41,804 bases of DNA from Spirochaetales bacterium (GCA_016936115.1 JAFGPQ010000058.1:1-41804); one strand, 5' to 3'. Shown: positions 1 to 7,855, counted from the stretch's first letter. Translations and numbers: made by a program. The notes: generated from the letters alone by a model not told the origin.

Positions 1-2
1 AG

Positions 3-65
3 GAGTACGCCGGGGTGGTTCCCCTCTATGCGGGCCGGACTCTGGAGTGGAGCCGCGTAAGCTGA
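3..65 (+). CDS. C-terminal end of an upstream gene (partial)
   Basis: All three forward frames are open from the window edge almost to position 65. The frame ending in TGA at 63-65 has mostly G or C at third codon positions, like the neighbouring genes, so it is the likeliest coding frame (about 20 residues, ending near Leu-Glu-Trp-Ser-Arg-Val-Ser). It stops one base before the ATG of the hydrolase gene, which suggests translational coupling. A second frame ending at 68-70 would give an ATGA overlap instead but has poorer third positions. No function can be assigned from so short a tail. Confidence 0.4.
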   Translation, partial: EYAGVVPLYAGRTLEWSRVS

Positions 66-66
66 T

Positions 67-951
67 ATGAAAATCCCCCTGGCCGAATTCCGCTCCCGTG
101 ACCGGAACCGGGAGTTCGCCGCCTGTTACCGGGAAAATCTGGATCTCTGGCCCGTTCCCTACCGGGAGAAGAGGGTGAAAACCTCCTTCGGGGAGACCCA
201 TGTCATCATCTCGGGGAAACGGGAAAATCCCCCGGCGGTTCTTCTTCACGGTTTTTCCAACACCCCCCTCATGTGGCGTTACTCCGCGGAATCCCTGGCC
301 CGGGATTACTGCCTTTATATGCCCGAAACTCTGGGCGATGCGGGGCTGGGGCGCAGCGATCAGCTGGTGTTTCATCCGGGACAGTGGACCGACTGGCTCG
401 AAGAGCTGCTGAACTCCCTGGAACTGGATGCGGTCCGTCTGGGAGGATTCTCCCTGGGGGGATGGCACGCCGCCCGTTTCGCCCTGGCCCATCCGGAACG
501 GATCCGATCCCTGGCCCTGCTTTCGCCGGTGCCCCTCTTCCGCATGATCCCCGTCTCCCTCTTCCGGGAAGCGGTGGCGGTGATCCTCGCCGGGAAGAAG
601 CCCGCCATCCGCCGGCTCATCGGCAAGCAGTACGCCGCCCAGAATTTCCCCGATAAAACCTACGAGCGCCTGCTCTTTGCGGTCATCACCGGATTCCTCC
701 CCGAACTGCCCCTCTTTCCCCGGGAACTCTCCCGGGAGGAGTGGACCCGCCTTCCCGATCAAACCCTGATTATCACCGGGGAGGAAGAAATATACTTCGA
801 TCCGGGGGACGCCCGGGAGATCGCGGCCAAGTATCGTCCGGACATCCCCTTTGTGCTTCTCGAAGAGACGGGCCATTCGGTGAGCATGGAGATGCCGGAA
901 CAGGTGAACGACACCCTTCTGGCTTTCTGGTCCGGTACAGTTCCGAATTGA
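67..951 (+). CDS. alpha/beta-fold hydrolase
   Basis: A 294-residue alpha/beta hydrolase, probably cytoplasmic because no signal peptide is seen. The oxyanion-loop motif LLHGFSNTPLMW lies near residues 59-70, the nucleophile elbow GFSLGG places the catalytic Ser at about residue 129, and the C-terminal GHSVSMEMPE gives the catalytic His at about residue 270. The acid probably sits in the TGEEEIYFDP stretch near residue 240. Length and motif order fit the esterase/lipase-like or haloalkane-dehalogenase-like group, but the substrate cannot be read from sequence. The ATG follows the preceding stop almost directly and has no strong ribosome binding site, consistent with coupling. A histidine phosphatase follows after 41 bases. 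Confidence 0.85.
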   Translation: MKIPLAEFRSRDRNREFAACYRENLDLWPVPYREKRVKTSFGETHVIISGKRENPPAVLLHGFSNTPLMWRYSAESLARDYCLYMPETLGDAGLGRSDQLVFHPGQWTDWLEELLNSLELDAVRLGGFSLGGWHAARFALAHPERIRSLALLSPVPLFRMIPVSLFREAVAVILAGKKPAIRRLIGKQYAAQNFPDKTYERLLFAVITGFLPELPLFPRELSREEWTRLPDQTLIITGEEEIYFDPGDAREIAAKYRPDIPFVLLEETGHSVSMEMPEQVNDTLLAFWSGTVPN

Positions 952-992
952 CCGGTCCCGGTTTTTCTGCTATAAGAACGGAACGAAAAGCT

Positions 993-1604
993 ATGAAAGT
1001 ATATCTGGTAAGACACGGCAAAACCGAATGGAACCGGGATAAAAAGTTCCAGGGACAAAAGAACTCCCCCCTCCTGGCCGAAGGCCGGGAACAGGCGCGC
1101 CTTCTGGGGGAACGTCTGCGGGGCACAAGCTTCGACGGGATTTACTGCAGCCCCCTGGGAAGAACCAGGGAAACGGCGGCCCTTCTTGAGCCGGTCGGAG
1201 AGATCATTCCGGACGACGCTTTCATGGAGATAGATCTGGGACGCCTGGAGGGGGAGACCTTCGCCGATCTGGCCCCGGAGATTAAGCATCTGGTGGATCT
1301 GTTCTGGCACCATCCCGCGGAATTCGACAAAAAACTTACCGGGGGAGAGGATTTTGATGATATCCGGGACAGGGCGGTGACCCGCCTGGAGGAGCTCATC
1401 CGCCTCCATCCCGAAGAGTCCCGCATCCTCATCATCAGCCACGGAGCCCTGCTTAAGAGCATCGTCAATCATTACGAGGGCAGGGGCACCGAGGATTTCT
1501 GGGAGGGCCCCTTTCTGCAGCCCGCCAGCCTGACCGTCCTCTCCTTTGAAAAGGGGGCCTTTCGGGGAGTGGAGAGTCTGGGAGATACATCCCATTACGC
1601 TTGA
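993..1604 (+). CDS. histidine phosphatase family protein (phosphoglycerate mutase-like)
   Basis: A 203-residue branch-1 histidine phosphatase. The phosphohistidine motif LVRHGKTEWN puts the nucleophile at His8, YCSPLGRTRETA supplies the second conserved Arg, LEGETF the conserved acid, and ISHGALLKS gives the second His at about residue 150. Members act on phosphoglycerate, sugar phosphates, ribazole phosphate or nucleotides, and the substrate is not evident here. The ATG at 993 was chosen because the family motif starts within seven residues; the frame is open much further upstream, but that part overlaps the hydrolase gene in another frame. No strong ribosome binding site precedes it. The PRPP synthetase gene follows after 54 bases. 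Confidence 0.85.
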   Translation: MKVYLVRHGKTEWNRDKKFQGQKNSPLLAEGREQARLLGERLRGTSFDGIYCSPLGRTRETAALLEPVGEIIPDDAFMEIDLGRLEGETFADLAPEIKHLVDLFWHHPAEFDKKLTGGEDFDDIRDRAVTRLEELIRLHPEESRILIISHGALLKSIVNHYEGRGTEDFWEGPFLQPASLTVLSFEKGAFRGVESLGDTSHYA

Positions 1605-1658
1605 CCCCTCTTTTTTTTCTATGCTATTCTGGGGCATATCTTAAAACGAGGGATATCC

Positions 1659-2891
1659 ATGGGGTTTTCCAAGCCGACCACTTTGGGAGTCATCGCCTGT
1701 CCGGGCGGTGAAAAATTTGCCAACGAGATCATTTCCCATCTGAAGATGATTTACAAGCGCCGATTCGAGAAGAAAGCCCTGTTTATTTCCAAGCTGTACG
1801 ACATGCCCAAAGAGGACATGGTGCGCCAGCTGAATATGGCCGACGACATCAACAGCCACCGGGTTTCCCCCATCGGCAACGCGGTGGATTACCGAATGCC
1901 CTCCTTCAAGGTTCCCTCTAAAAACACCCGCTTCGCCAACGGGGAGCTCAAAACGGAAATCCTTCACTCCATCAAGGGGATGGACATCTTCATTGTGCAG
2001 GATGTGGAGAACCGGAATCCCCTGAAGTTCTCCGGCTGTGACGAACCGGTTCGCATGAGCGTGAACGAGCATCTCATGAGCCTCTTCGTCACGGTGGACG
2101 CAGCCATACAGGCCGGAGCCCGTCGGGTCTCCCTGGTGCTGCCCACCTATCCCTACAGCCGTCAGCACAAGAGAAAAGGCCGGGAGGGGCTTACCGCTTC
2201 CACCCTGGGCCATATGTTTGAAAACATGGGGGTCGAACGCATCATCACCCTGGATATCCACTCCAAGGAGATCGAGCACGCCTTTACCAAGCTCTCCCTT
2301 GAGAACCTTCACGCCTCCTATCAGATCCTCCGGACTCTTCGTCCCTATATGGACCTGGACAGCGACGATCTCTCCATCGTGTCTCCCGACATCGGGGCTA
2401 TCGAAAGAAACAAATTCTACGCGGATACTCTCAAGAAACCACTGGCTCTTATTTATAAGGAAAGGGATTACTCCCGTACCTCCCGCAGCGCTAACGAATC
2501 GAATATCACCAATTCCCGGCTTCTGGGTGACGTGAAGGATAAGGTGGTCTTCATGAACGACGACCTTCTCGGCACGGGGGGCACCTTTATCAAGGCCATG
2601 AAGCTGCTCCGGGACAACGGGGCCCGGGAGTTCATCGGTTCCATATCCCTGCCCCTCTTTTCGGGCAGCGCGGTGGAGCACTTCGACAAGGCCTACGAAG
2701 AGGGACTCTTCTCCTATATGGTGGGAACCAATGCGGTGGCCCTGCCCCAGGAGATCCTTGACCGGGAGTGGTATCTTTCGGCGGACGTGGCCAATCTCTT
2801 CGCCCGGACCATCTCACGCATACACCACAACCGCTCCGTATCCCCCCTGCTGGACAACAGCAAAATGATCCAGAGGCTTCTGAAGAGATGA
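1659..2891 (+). CDS. prs: ribose-phosphate pyrophosphokinase (long form)
   Basis: A 410-residue member of the PRPP synthetase family, which transfers pyrophosphate from ATP to ribose 5-phosphate to make PRPP for nucleotide, His and Trp synthesis. The central VLPTYPYSRQHKRKGREG loop (about residues 160-178), LDIHSKEIEHAF and SPDIGAIERNKFYAD match the family's ATP-binding and flexible-loop regions. The PRPP-binding loop near residues 301-309 reads DDLLGTGGT, where the usual form is DDMIDTGGT, so the second conserved Asp is Gly. At 410 residues it is about 95 longer than the usual enzyme of roughly 315, with extra sequence mainly at the N-terminus. A GAGGGA ribosome binding site lies just upstream. 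Its stop overlaps the next gene's start in an ATGA. Confidence 0.85.
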   Translation: MGFSKPTTLGVIACPGGEKFANEIISHLKMIYKRRFEKKALFISKLYDMPKEDMVRQLNMADDINSHRVSPIGNAVDYRMPSFKVPSKNTRFANGELKTEILHSIKGMDIFIVQDVENRNPLKFSGCDEPVRMSVNEHLMSLFVTVDAAIQAGARRVSLVLPTYPYSRQHKRKGREGLTASTLGHMFENMGVERIITLDIHSKEIEHAFTKLSLENLHASYQILRTLRPYMDLDSDDLSIVSPDIGAIERNKFYADTLKKPLALIYKERDYSRTSRSANESNITNSRLLGDVKDKVVFMNDDLLGTGGTFIKAMKLLRDNGAREFIGSISLPLFSGSAVEHFDKAYEEGLFSYMVGTNAVALPQEILDREWYLSADVANLFARTISRIHHNRSVSPLLDNSKMIQRLLKR

Positions 2892-4282
2892 TACTTGCCG
2901 TCGATATCGGCACCACATCCCTCAAGGGAGGGCTCTTCTCCGTTGACGGCACACTGCTCCATCTGGGCCGCAAGGTCTTTTCCCGCCCCGGCAAAGAGGG
3001 GCTGGATCCGGATCTGTGGATTCGGGGATTCGGGGAGATTCTCAACGATTTCACTCAGAACAACATCGATCTTACCCGCATCGAAGGTGTCGTCATCTCC
3101 GGCCACGGACCCACCCTGGTCCCTCTGGATCGTGAGGGACAACCCATTGCCCCGGTTCTCATGTGGTACGATATGCACAGGGGCCGCGGCGAAGGGGCTT
3201 CCCTCTATCTGCCCCTGGCCCGCTGGTATCGGGATACTCGCCCCGAAGCCTTTGGAAAAACAGCCTGTTTTCTGGGCAGTTCCGAATATCTGCTGTACCA
3301 GCTCACCGGTGTCCGGCAGACCCTCTCTTCGGGTACGTTCTTCGATCCCTATATCTGGACGCCGGAAGAACTGCGCCTGAATGATCTGGATGAAAGCCTC
3401 TTTCCGCCAACCTCCTATCTTGGTGACAAAAGCCCCGCCCGCCTCTCCCCGCAGGGCGCAGCCCTGACCGGACTTACCCCGGGTATTCCCGTCTACGGAG
3501 CGGGAAGCGATTTCTTCACCTCATTGCTGGGAGCCGGCGCGGTGACACCCGGAGTTATCTGCGACCGGGCGGGCACGTCGGAAGGGCTTAATATGATCGT
3601 TCCCGAAAGCCGCAATCACGATCACATTCGTTTCCTGCCCCATCCCTCCTCCCGGGGGAATCTGTGCAACGGCTCGGTCATTCTCTCTTCTACGGGGGCT
3701 CTTTTTGAGTGGTACCGCCGGCTGACCGGTCAGGACGACTGGCCCTATGCCCGGACCATGGAAGGGATTACCGCTGCCGGCCAGGAGCGTCTGCCCCATT
3801 TCTTCCCCTCCCTGAACGACGGGGGGCTCTGGGAATTCTCCGGAGGGACTTTTCTGGGGCTGGAGCCGGATATGGACCGTTTCTGCCTGGGCCGTGCCGT
3901 GCTCGAAGCTATCGGTTTTGCCTTGAAAAGGGGGCTTACCCTGCTGGAAGGGGAGGGGGGCCCCGCCTCGCGCATCGTGACCGTGGGAGGGCAGGCGAAG
4001 AGCCCCCTCTGGAACCGGATGAAGGCGGATATGCTGAACCGTAAAATTGAAGTGCCCGCCGTAGCCGACGCGGAGCTCCTGGGGGGACTCGTCATCTTTC
4101 TGACCGGTGAGGGTAAATATACGGAGCTGAAGCAAGCCTCCCTGGATCTCTACCGGACCAGGGAAACCATCGAGCCGGAAAATAACGATTATTACAAAAG
4201 GAAGTTTGAGAACTATGCCGAGTTGGCACAGGGAATTAAGGGGTTTTACGCAAGCTGCCGTCCGCTGATGGAAAAGCTCTGA
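2888..4282 (+). CDS. FGGY-family carbohydrate kinase (xylulokinase-like)
   Basis: A 464-residue FGGY kinase, which phosphorylates a sugar or polyol with ATP in the cytoplasm. The first actin-like ATPase motif is at the N-terminus (AVDIGTTSLKGGLF, residues 4-17), the sugar-site region is around VISGHGPTLVPL and LMWYD, and the second domain carries DRAGTSEGLN and the ATP-binding VTVGGQAKSPLWNRMKADML. The start is the ATG at 2888, which overlaps the prs stop as ATGA; longer upstream extensions in this frame are only prs read in another frame. Similarity is closest to xylulokinases, but family members use many substrates, so no symbol is given. Coupling to prs hints at a pentose link. Confidence 0.85.
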   Translation: MILAVDIGTTSLKGGLFSVDGTLLHLGRKVFSRPGKEGLDPDLWIRGFGEILNDFTQNNIDLTRIEGVVISGHGPTLVPLDREGQPIAPVLMWYDMHRGRGEGASLYLPLARWYRDTRPEAFGKTACFLGSSEYLLYQLTGVRQTLSSGTFFDPYIWTPEELRLNDLDESLFPPTSYLGDKSPARLSPQGAALTGLTPGIPVYGAGSDFFTSLLGAGAVTPGVICDRAGTSEGLNMIVPESRNHDHIRFLPHPSSRGNLCNGSVILSSTGALFEWYRRLTGQDDWPYARTMEGITAAGQERLPHFFPSLNDGGLWEFSGGTFLGLEPDMDRFCLGRAVLEAIGFALKRGLTLLEGEGGPASRIVTVGGQAKSPLWNRMKADMLNRKIEVPAVADAELLGGLVIFLTGEGKYTELKQASLDLYRTRETIEPENNDYYKRKFENYAELAQGIKGFYASCRPLMEKL

Positions 4283-4314
4283 GAAAAGATTGTGATAAAA
4301 AATGAAAGAATCTA

Positions 4315-4344
4315 TTGACACTCTAGCGTTGTTTCTGCTACTTT
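4315..4344 (+). promoter_or_regulatory. sigma70-type promoter for the tRNA-Thr/rpmG/secE/nusG operon
   Basis: A perfect TTGACA -35 box at 4315-4320 is followed after 18 bases by TACTTT at 4339-4344, a weak -10 box. Initiation would fall about 10 bases before tRNA-Thr. It lies just after the kinase gene and before the stable-RNA and ribosomal block, where a strong promoter is expected. Confidence 0.6.
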
Positions 4345-4361
4345 AGTCGAGCATCAATTTT

Positions 4362-4434
4362 GCCTCTGTAGCTCAGTCGGTAGAGCACATCCATGGTAAG
4401 GATGGGGTCACCGGTTCAAGTCCGGTCGGAGGCT
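4362..4434 (+). tRNA. tRNA-Thr (anticodon GGT)
   Basis: A 73-base cloverleaf. The 7-bp acceptor stem GCCTCTG/CGGAGGC has one G-T pair, the D arm is GCTC/GAGC, the anticodon stem is CATCC/GGATG with loop ATGGTAA giving anticodon GGT, and the T arm is ACCGG-TTCAAGT-CCGGT. The discriminator is T and no CCA is encoded. Its 3' end runs into a T tract (4436-4443), then rpmG follows on the same transcript. Confidence 0.95.
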
Positions 4435-4472
4435 CTTTTTTTTGTTTCTAAGAATTTTGAGGAGATTAGGTC

Positions 4473-4649
4473 ATGGCCAAGAAAGCAAAGGGCGCCGTCG
4501 AAAAAATTGCTTTGCAATGTCCCGAATGCAAGCGTCGTAATTATACCACTAGTAAGAATAGAAGAAATATCCAGGGAAAAATTGAGCTTAAAAAGTACTG
4601 CAAGTGGTGCAAAGCTTCGACTCTCCATAAAGAGACGAAGATTAAATAA
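4473..4649 (+). CDS. rpmG: 50S ribosomal protein L33
   Basis: A 58-residue L33 of the large ribosomal subunit. Two Cys pairs (CPEC near residues 16-19 and CKWC near 43-46) form the zinc ribbon of the C+ type. The Lys-rich C-terminus ending HKETKIK is typical of the family. A TTGAGGAG ribosome binding site precedes the ATG at 4473. It sits between tRNA-Thr and tRNA-Trp, upstream of secE-nusG, a conserved bacterial arrangement. Confidence 0.95.
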   Translation: MAKKAKGAVEKIALQCPECKRRNYTTSKNRRNIQGKIELKKYCKWCKASTLHKETKIK

Positions 4650-4662
4650 TTGTCTTTAACCC

Positions 4663-4736
4663 AGGTCAGTAGCTCTAATGGCTAGAGCGCCGGTCTCCAA
4701 AACCGGATGTTGCAGGTTCGAATCCTGCCTGACCTG
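4663..4736 (+). tRNA. tRNA-Trp (anticodon CCA)
   Basis: A 74-base cloverleaf. The acceptor stem AGGTCAG/CTGACCT is perfect, the D arm is GCTC/GAGC, the anticodon stem is CCGGT/ACCGG with loop CTCCAAA giving anticodon CCA, and the T arm is GCAGG-TTCGAAT-CCTGC. The discriminator is G and no CCA is encoded. It lies 13 bases after rpmG and 28 bases before secE. Confidence 0.95.
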
Positions 4737-4764
4737 ATTTTTTATTCGTCGGGGGTGTTTGGTT

Positions 4765-4947
4765 ATGCCGAATGTTGTTTCTTCGTTTTTTCGCGAATCC
4801 TATGCGGAGCTGAAAAAGGTCATCTGGCCGTCTTGGGACCGGGTTGTTGATTCTACGAAGGTTGTGCTTGTTTCCACGGTTCTTTTTTCCGCGTTTTTCG
4901 GAATAGTGGATTTTGTCTTGACAAAGGGTCTTATTACTCTTTTTTAA
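4765..4947 (+). CDS. secE: preprotein translocase subunit SecE
   Basis: A 60-residue SecE, the small clamp subunit of the SecYEG channel in the inner membrane. An amphipathic N-terminal helix with the conserved ESYAELKKVIWPSWDRV stretch (residues 10-26) precedes a single transmembrane segment at about residues 32-52. This is the short one-helix form, not the three-helix E. coli form. The ATG at 4765 is chosen because a GGGGGTG ribosome binding site (4751-4757) is well spaced for it; a TTG two codons earlier is possible. It is followed after 35 bases by nusG. Confidence 0.93.
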   Translation: MPNVVSSFFRESYAELKKVIWPSWDRVVDSTKVVLVSTVLFSAFFGIVDFVLTKGLITLF

Positions 4948-4982
4948 GATGTATAGTTATATGTAATTGATAGGCGGGTTTT

Positions 4983-5537
4983 ATGGCGAAAGGCTGGTAT
5001 GTGCTCCAGGTTTACACGGGGTATGAAAACAAGGTGGAAAAGTTTATCCGACTCAAGATGGAGGACGGAGCTGTTTCCGAATATGTTTTCGATATTAAGG
5101 TACCTGCCGAAGATGTCGTAGAGGTCAAGGACGGGAAGAAGAAAACCACGTCACGCAAGATCCTGCCCGGTTATATCCTTTTGGAGATGGATCTTCCCGA
5201 TCGAGGCTGGAAGCTGCCCTGTAATGAAATCCGCCGGATTGGCGGGGTTACCGGTTTTGTCGGCACGCTCGCCGGCAGCAAGCCCCAGCCTATATCCAAT
5301 GAAGAGGCGAAAGCTATTCTTCAGCAGGCGGGAGAGCTTAAGTCTGAACGGCGCTATCAGGTTCGTCAGGAATTTGTTCTGGGTGAAGAGCTCAGAATTG
5401 TTGATGGTCCTTTTGAGACTTTCACCGGAGTGGTGGAAGAAATAAATGCGGAAAAGGGCAAGCTTCGCGTTATGGTGGGTATCTTCGGTAGAAATACTCC
5501 GGTTGAAGTGGCCTTTAACCAGGTAGAACGGCTTTAG
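4983..5537 (+). CDS. nusG: transcription termination/antitermination factor NusG
   Basis: A 184-residue NusG. The N-terminal NGN domain begins GWYVLQVYTGYENKVEKFI, contains the conserved LPGYILLEMDL and GVTGFVG segments, and binds the RNA polymerase clamp. The C-terminal KOW domain begins near residue 130 (VLGEELRIVDGPFETFTGVVEEI) and contacts Rho or ribosomal S10. Length matches the family. An AGGCGGG ribosome binding site precedes the ATG. It is the second gene of the secE-nusG pair, followed by a 133-base structured leader before rplK. Confidence 0.96.
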   Translation: MAKGWYVLQVYTGYENKVEKFIRLKMEDGAVSEYVFDIKVPAEDVVEVKDGKKKTTSRKILPGYILLEMDLPDRGWKLPCNEIRRIGGVTGFVGTLAGSKPQPISNEEAKAILQQAGELKSERRYQVRQEFVLGEELRIVDGPFETFTGVVEEINAEKGKLRVMVGIFGRNTPVEVAFNQVERL

Positions 5538-5567
5538 TCGCTCTTTGACATTTGATCAGTAGCTGAT

Positions 5568-5602
5568 AAGCCTTCCGAGCCTTAGGGGTGAGGAAGGTTT
5601 TT
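5568..5602 (+). terminator. possible attenuator or leaky terminator in the rplK leader
   Basis: AAGCCTTCC (5568-5576) can pair with GGAAGGTTT (5592-5600) across a 15-base loop, giving nine pairs with one G-T, directly followed by T residues to 5602. This has intrinsic-terminator form, though the large loop weakens it. A small ATCAG/CTGAT hairpin (5555-5567) precedes it and a 7-bp hairpin TGCGCCT/AGGCGCA (5602-5618) follows. Full termination is unlikely because essential rplK lies downstream with no obvious separate promoter. Confidence 0.45.
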
Positions 5603-5620
5603 GCGCCTGTAAGGCGCATA

Positions 5621-5657
5621 TATGATGGGAGCTCTCTTCGGGGAGCGTTAAAACCAC
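5621..5657 (+). promoter_or_regulatory. probable ribosomal protein L1 autoregulatory site in the rplK leader
   Basis: GATGGGA leads into a 6-bp stem GCTCTC/GGGAGC (5631-5636 with 5641-5646) capped by a C(UUCG)G tetraloop, followed by GTTAAAA on the 3' side. A stem next to an asymmetric loop with GGGAG on one side and an A-rich strand on the other is the general form of L1 binding sites in 23S rRNA helix 76-78 and in L11-L1 mRNA leaders. The rplK ribosome binding site AAGGAG follows at 5659-5664, so L1 bound here could block initiation. The match is made from memory of the motif, not by alignment. Confidence 0.5.
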
Positions 5658-5670
5658 TAAGGAGAAAATC

Positions 5671-6102
5671 ATGGCTAAAAAGAAGGAAGTTGCGCAGATT
5701 AAACTGCAGGTTCCTGCTCAGAAAGCTACGCCGGCCCCTCCCGTAGGTCCCGCACTGGGTCCTCATGGTGTGCCTGCGCCTCAGTTCGTACAGCAGTTCA
5801 ATGATCGTACGAAAAACGTTGAGGCGGGACTGCTTGTTCCCGTTGTCATCACCGTCTATAGTGACAGAAGCTTCAGCTTTATCACGAAGACCCCTCCCGC
5901 CGCCGTCCTTATCAAGAAGGTTCTCGGGCTGGATAAGGGTTCTCCCGAACCTCACAAGACCAAGGTCGCCACTATTACTAAAGAGCAGCTTAAGGGGATT
6001 GCAGAAACCAAAATGCCCGACCTTAATGCTAATGACATCGACGCCGCAATCAGTATTATTGCCGGTACCGCCCGCAGCATGGGTGTGAAGGTGGAGGCTT
6101 AA
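5671..6102 (+). CDS. rplK: 50S ribosomal protein L11
   Basis: A 143-residue L11 of the large-subunit GTPase-associated centre. The conserved N-terminal [21 protein letters not shown] (about residues 8-28) is the thiostrepton/stringent-response region, and the C-terminal rRNA-binding domain includes [12 protein letters not shown] and GTARSMGV. Length matches the family. AAGGAG lies seven bases before the ATG. It is the first gene of rplK-rplA-rplJ-rplL, three bases before rplA. Confidence 0.98.
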   Translation: MAKKKEVAQIKLQVPAQKATPAPPVGPALGPHGVPAPQFVQQFNDRTKNVEAGLLVPVVITVYSDRSFSFITKTPPAAVLIKKVLGLDKGSPEPHKTKVATITKEQLKGIAETKMPDLNANDIDAAISIIAGTARSMGVKVEA

Positions 6103-6105
6103 TCC

Positions 6106-6783
6106 GTGAAAAGAGGAAAGAAGTATATTGAAGCTTCTGCTAAGGTAGAAGCGGGTAAGCTGTATGCCGTTGAAGAGGCCATCGGCCTGGTGAAGGACAT
6201 GTCCTTTGCTAAATTCGACGAAACCGTAGATATCTCTGTTAAACTGAATATCAAGAAGAGCCACTCTATCCGTGACACTCTCGTTCTGCCCCATCAGTTC
6301 AAAGGTGAGAAGCGGGTACTTGTGTTCGCCAAGGGTGACAAGGCCAAGGAAGCCGAAGAAGCAGGAGCGACCTATGTGGGTGCCGAGGAATTGGTTGAAA
6401 AGATCCGCGGCGGATGGCTTGATTTCGATGTCTGTGTTGCCACTCCCGATATGATGAAGGATGTTGGTAAGCTCGGTCCCGTTCTCGGCAGAAGGGGCAT
6501 GATGCCCAACCCCAAGACCAGAACCGTTACCATGGATGTTAAAGGTGCTCTCGAAGAACTTAAGAAGGGACGTACCGAATATCGCGCCGATAAAACCGGT
6601 GTTGTTCATATCGCCGTAGGTAAGATTTCCATGGATCCCGCCGGAATCAAAGAGAACGTAGAGCAGTTTCTCGGAGATCTGGTTAAGAAAAGACCCTCCG
6701 ATGTGAAGGGTGATTTCGTGAAGTCCGTTGCGATTTCTTCATCCATGGGTCCCGGTGTTAAAATCGAGTACCGGGCGAATTAA
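6106..6783 (+). CDS. rplA: 50S ribosomal protein L1
   Basis: A 225-residue L1, the mobile L1-stalk protein and usual translational repressor of the L11-L1 mRNA. It shows the two-domain pattern, with the insert domain around [18 protein letters not shown] and [13 protein letters not shown], and the signature [16 protein letters not shown] near residues 128-143. It starts with GTG at 6106, with GGAGG (6093-6097) inside the end of rplK, so the genes are coupled. A candidate L1 binding site lies upstream of rplK. Confidence 0.98.
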   Translation: MKRGKKYIEASAKVEAGKLYAVEEAIGLVKDMSFAKFDETVDISVKLNIKKSHSIRDTLVLPHQFKGEKRVLVFAKGDKAKEAEEAGATYVGAEELVEKIRGGWLDFDVCVATPDMMKDVGKLGPVLGRRGMMPNPKTRTVTMDVKGALEELKKGRTEYRADKTGVVHIAVGKISMDPAGIKENVEQFLGDLVKKRPSDVKGDFVKSVAISSSMGPGVKIEYRAN

Positions 6784-6793
6784 GGAGTAGGAC

Positions 6794-7324
6794 ATGGCTG
6801 AAAATAAGATACAACCGAATAAACTGGAAGCCGTAGCTGCCCTTAAGGAGCAGTTCGGAGAGGTTACCGACTTTTTCTTCACCGATTACCGGGGATTGAC
6901 TGTTGAGCAGATTACCGAGCTCAGGGTTAATCTGAGAAAGCTTGGAGCCGAGTTCCATGTTGTAAAGAATAATTATGCCAAGATTGCTTTTAAGCAGCTT
7001 GAAAAGGAAGGGGTAAACGGTTTTCTGGTAGGCCCCACTGCTATCGCTATAGTTAAGGAAGAAGCCGGCCCCGTAGCTAAGGCTCTTCTCAAGTTTGCCG
7101 ATGACACTCCCGTGGAAGTCAAGGGCGGATTTGTTGACGGTAACGTATTTGATGTTAAGCAGGTAGAGCAGTTCTCCAAGCTGCCCACCAAGCTCGAGCT
7201 CATCCAGATGCTCATGGGAACCATGCAGGCTCCCGCGCGGAATCTGGCCTGTGCGCTTAATGACGTTACCACCAAGCTTGTTCGTACTCTGGACGCTGTA
7301 CGCGAACAGAAAGCAAACGGCTGA
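6794..7324 (+). CDS. rplJ: 50S ribosomal protein L10
   Basis: A 176-residue L10, the base of the ribosomal stalk that binds 23S rRNA and carries L7/L12 dimers on its C-terminal helix. Conserved parts are FFTDYRGLTVEQITELR, FHVVKNNYAKIAF and the C-terminal region around IQMLMGTMQAPARNLA. It begins 10 bases after rplA, preceded by AAGGAG, so there is no room for the classical L10 leader found before rplJ in other bacteria. rplL follows after 82 bases. Confidence 0.97.
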   Translation: MAENKIQPNKLEAVAALKEQFGEVTDFFFTDYRGLTVEQITELRVNLRKLGAEFHVVKNNYAKIAFKQLEKEGVNGFLVGPTAIAIVKEEAGPVAKALLKFADDTPVEVKGGFVDGNVFDVKQVEQFSKLPTKLELIQMLMGTMQAPARNLACALNDVTTKLVRTLDAVREQKANG

Positions 7325-7406
7325 GATAAGGTTAGTAATTAACGGCGTAAGTCTTCGTAGTTGACATGCTTTCGCTGTTGAAATAAAACTATAAGGAGAA
7401 GATAAT

Positions 7407-7784
7407 ATGACAACTGAAGAAATCCTGGATGCCATTGCCGGCATGACTGTACTTGAAGTTTCCGAGCTTGTAAAAGCTATGGAAGAGAAATTTGGTGTAA
7501 CCGCTGCCGCTCCCGTAGCTGTAGCTGCTGCCGCTCCCGCTGCTGATGGCGGCGCCGCTGCTGAAGAGCAGACCGAGTTCGACGTAATCCTCAAGGGTTT
7601 TGATGCTGCCAAGAAGATTGGCGTTATCAAAGAGGTAAGAGGAATTACCGGTCTCGGACTTAAAGAAGCCAAAGAACTGGTAGAAGCCGGTGAAAAGGCT
7701 GTTAAGGAAGGCGTTTCCAAGGAAGAGGCCGAAGAGGTTAAGAAAAAGCTTGAGGAAGCCGGCGCAACTGTTGAGGTTAAATAA
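7407..7784 (+). CDS. rplL: 50S ribosomal protein L7/L12
   Basis: A 125-residue L7/L12 stalk protein that recruits translation factors. The N-terminal dimerisation helices (residues 1-33) lead into an Ala/Pro-rich hinge ([20 protein letters not shown]), then the C-terminal domain with the factor-binding helix [26 protein letters not shown] (7393-7398) is well placed before the ATG. It is followed by a strong hairpin before rpoB. Confidence 0.98.
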   Translation: MTTEEILDAIAGMTVLEVSELVKAMEEKFGVTAAAPVAVAAAAPAADGGAAAEEQTEFDVILKGFDAAKKIGVIKEVRGITGLGLKEAKELVEAGEKAVKEGVSKEEAEEVKKKLEEAGATVEVK

Positions 7785-7817
7785 TAGCCCCATCGGTTAC
7801 ATTAGTTAAGAAACTCC

Positions 7818-7855
7818 TTATCCACTGGTAGGTGAGAAAAACTACCAGTGGATAA
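7818..7855 (+). promoter_or_regulatory. perfect 14-bp hairpin between rplL and rpoB
   Basis: TTATCCACTGGTAG (7818-7831) and CTACCAGTGGATAA (7842-7855) are exact inverse complements around a 10-base loop. Only a weak T-rich stretch follows, so it is not a typical terminator. It ends eight bases before the rpoB ribosome binding site. The rplL-rpoB junction is a known site of RNase III processing and attenuation in E. coli, so a processing or expression-balancing role is likely. Confidence 0.75.

Noticed and set aside
2768-2887. Longer N-terminus for the FGGY kinase
   Set aside because: The segment overlaps prs in another frame, and the kinase's ATP-binding motif begins three residues after ATG 2888.
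4431-4443. tRNA-Thr 3' end plus T tract as a terminator
   Set aside because: The stem involved is the tRNA acceptor/T-arm region and rpmG follows at once without another promoter; tRNA processing explains it better.
7361-7389. Promoter-like TTGACA-17-TAAAAC before rplL
   Set aside because: Transcription would start around 7396, inside the AAGGAG ribosome binding site of rplL, so it could not give a normal rplL mRNA; the -10 match is only 4 of 6.
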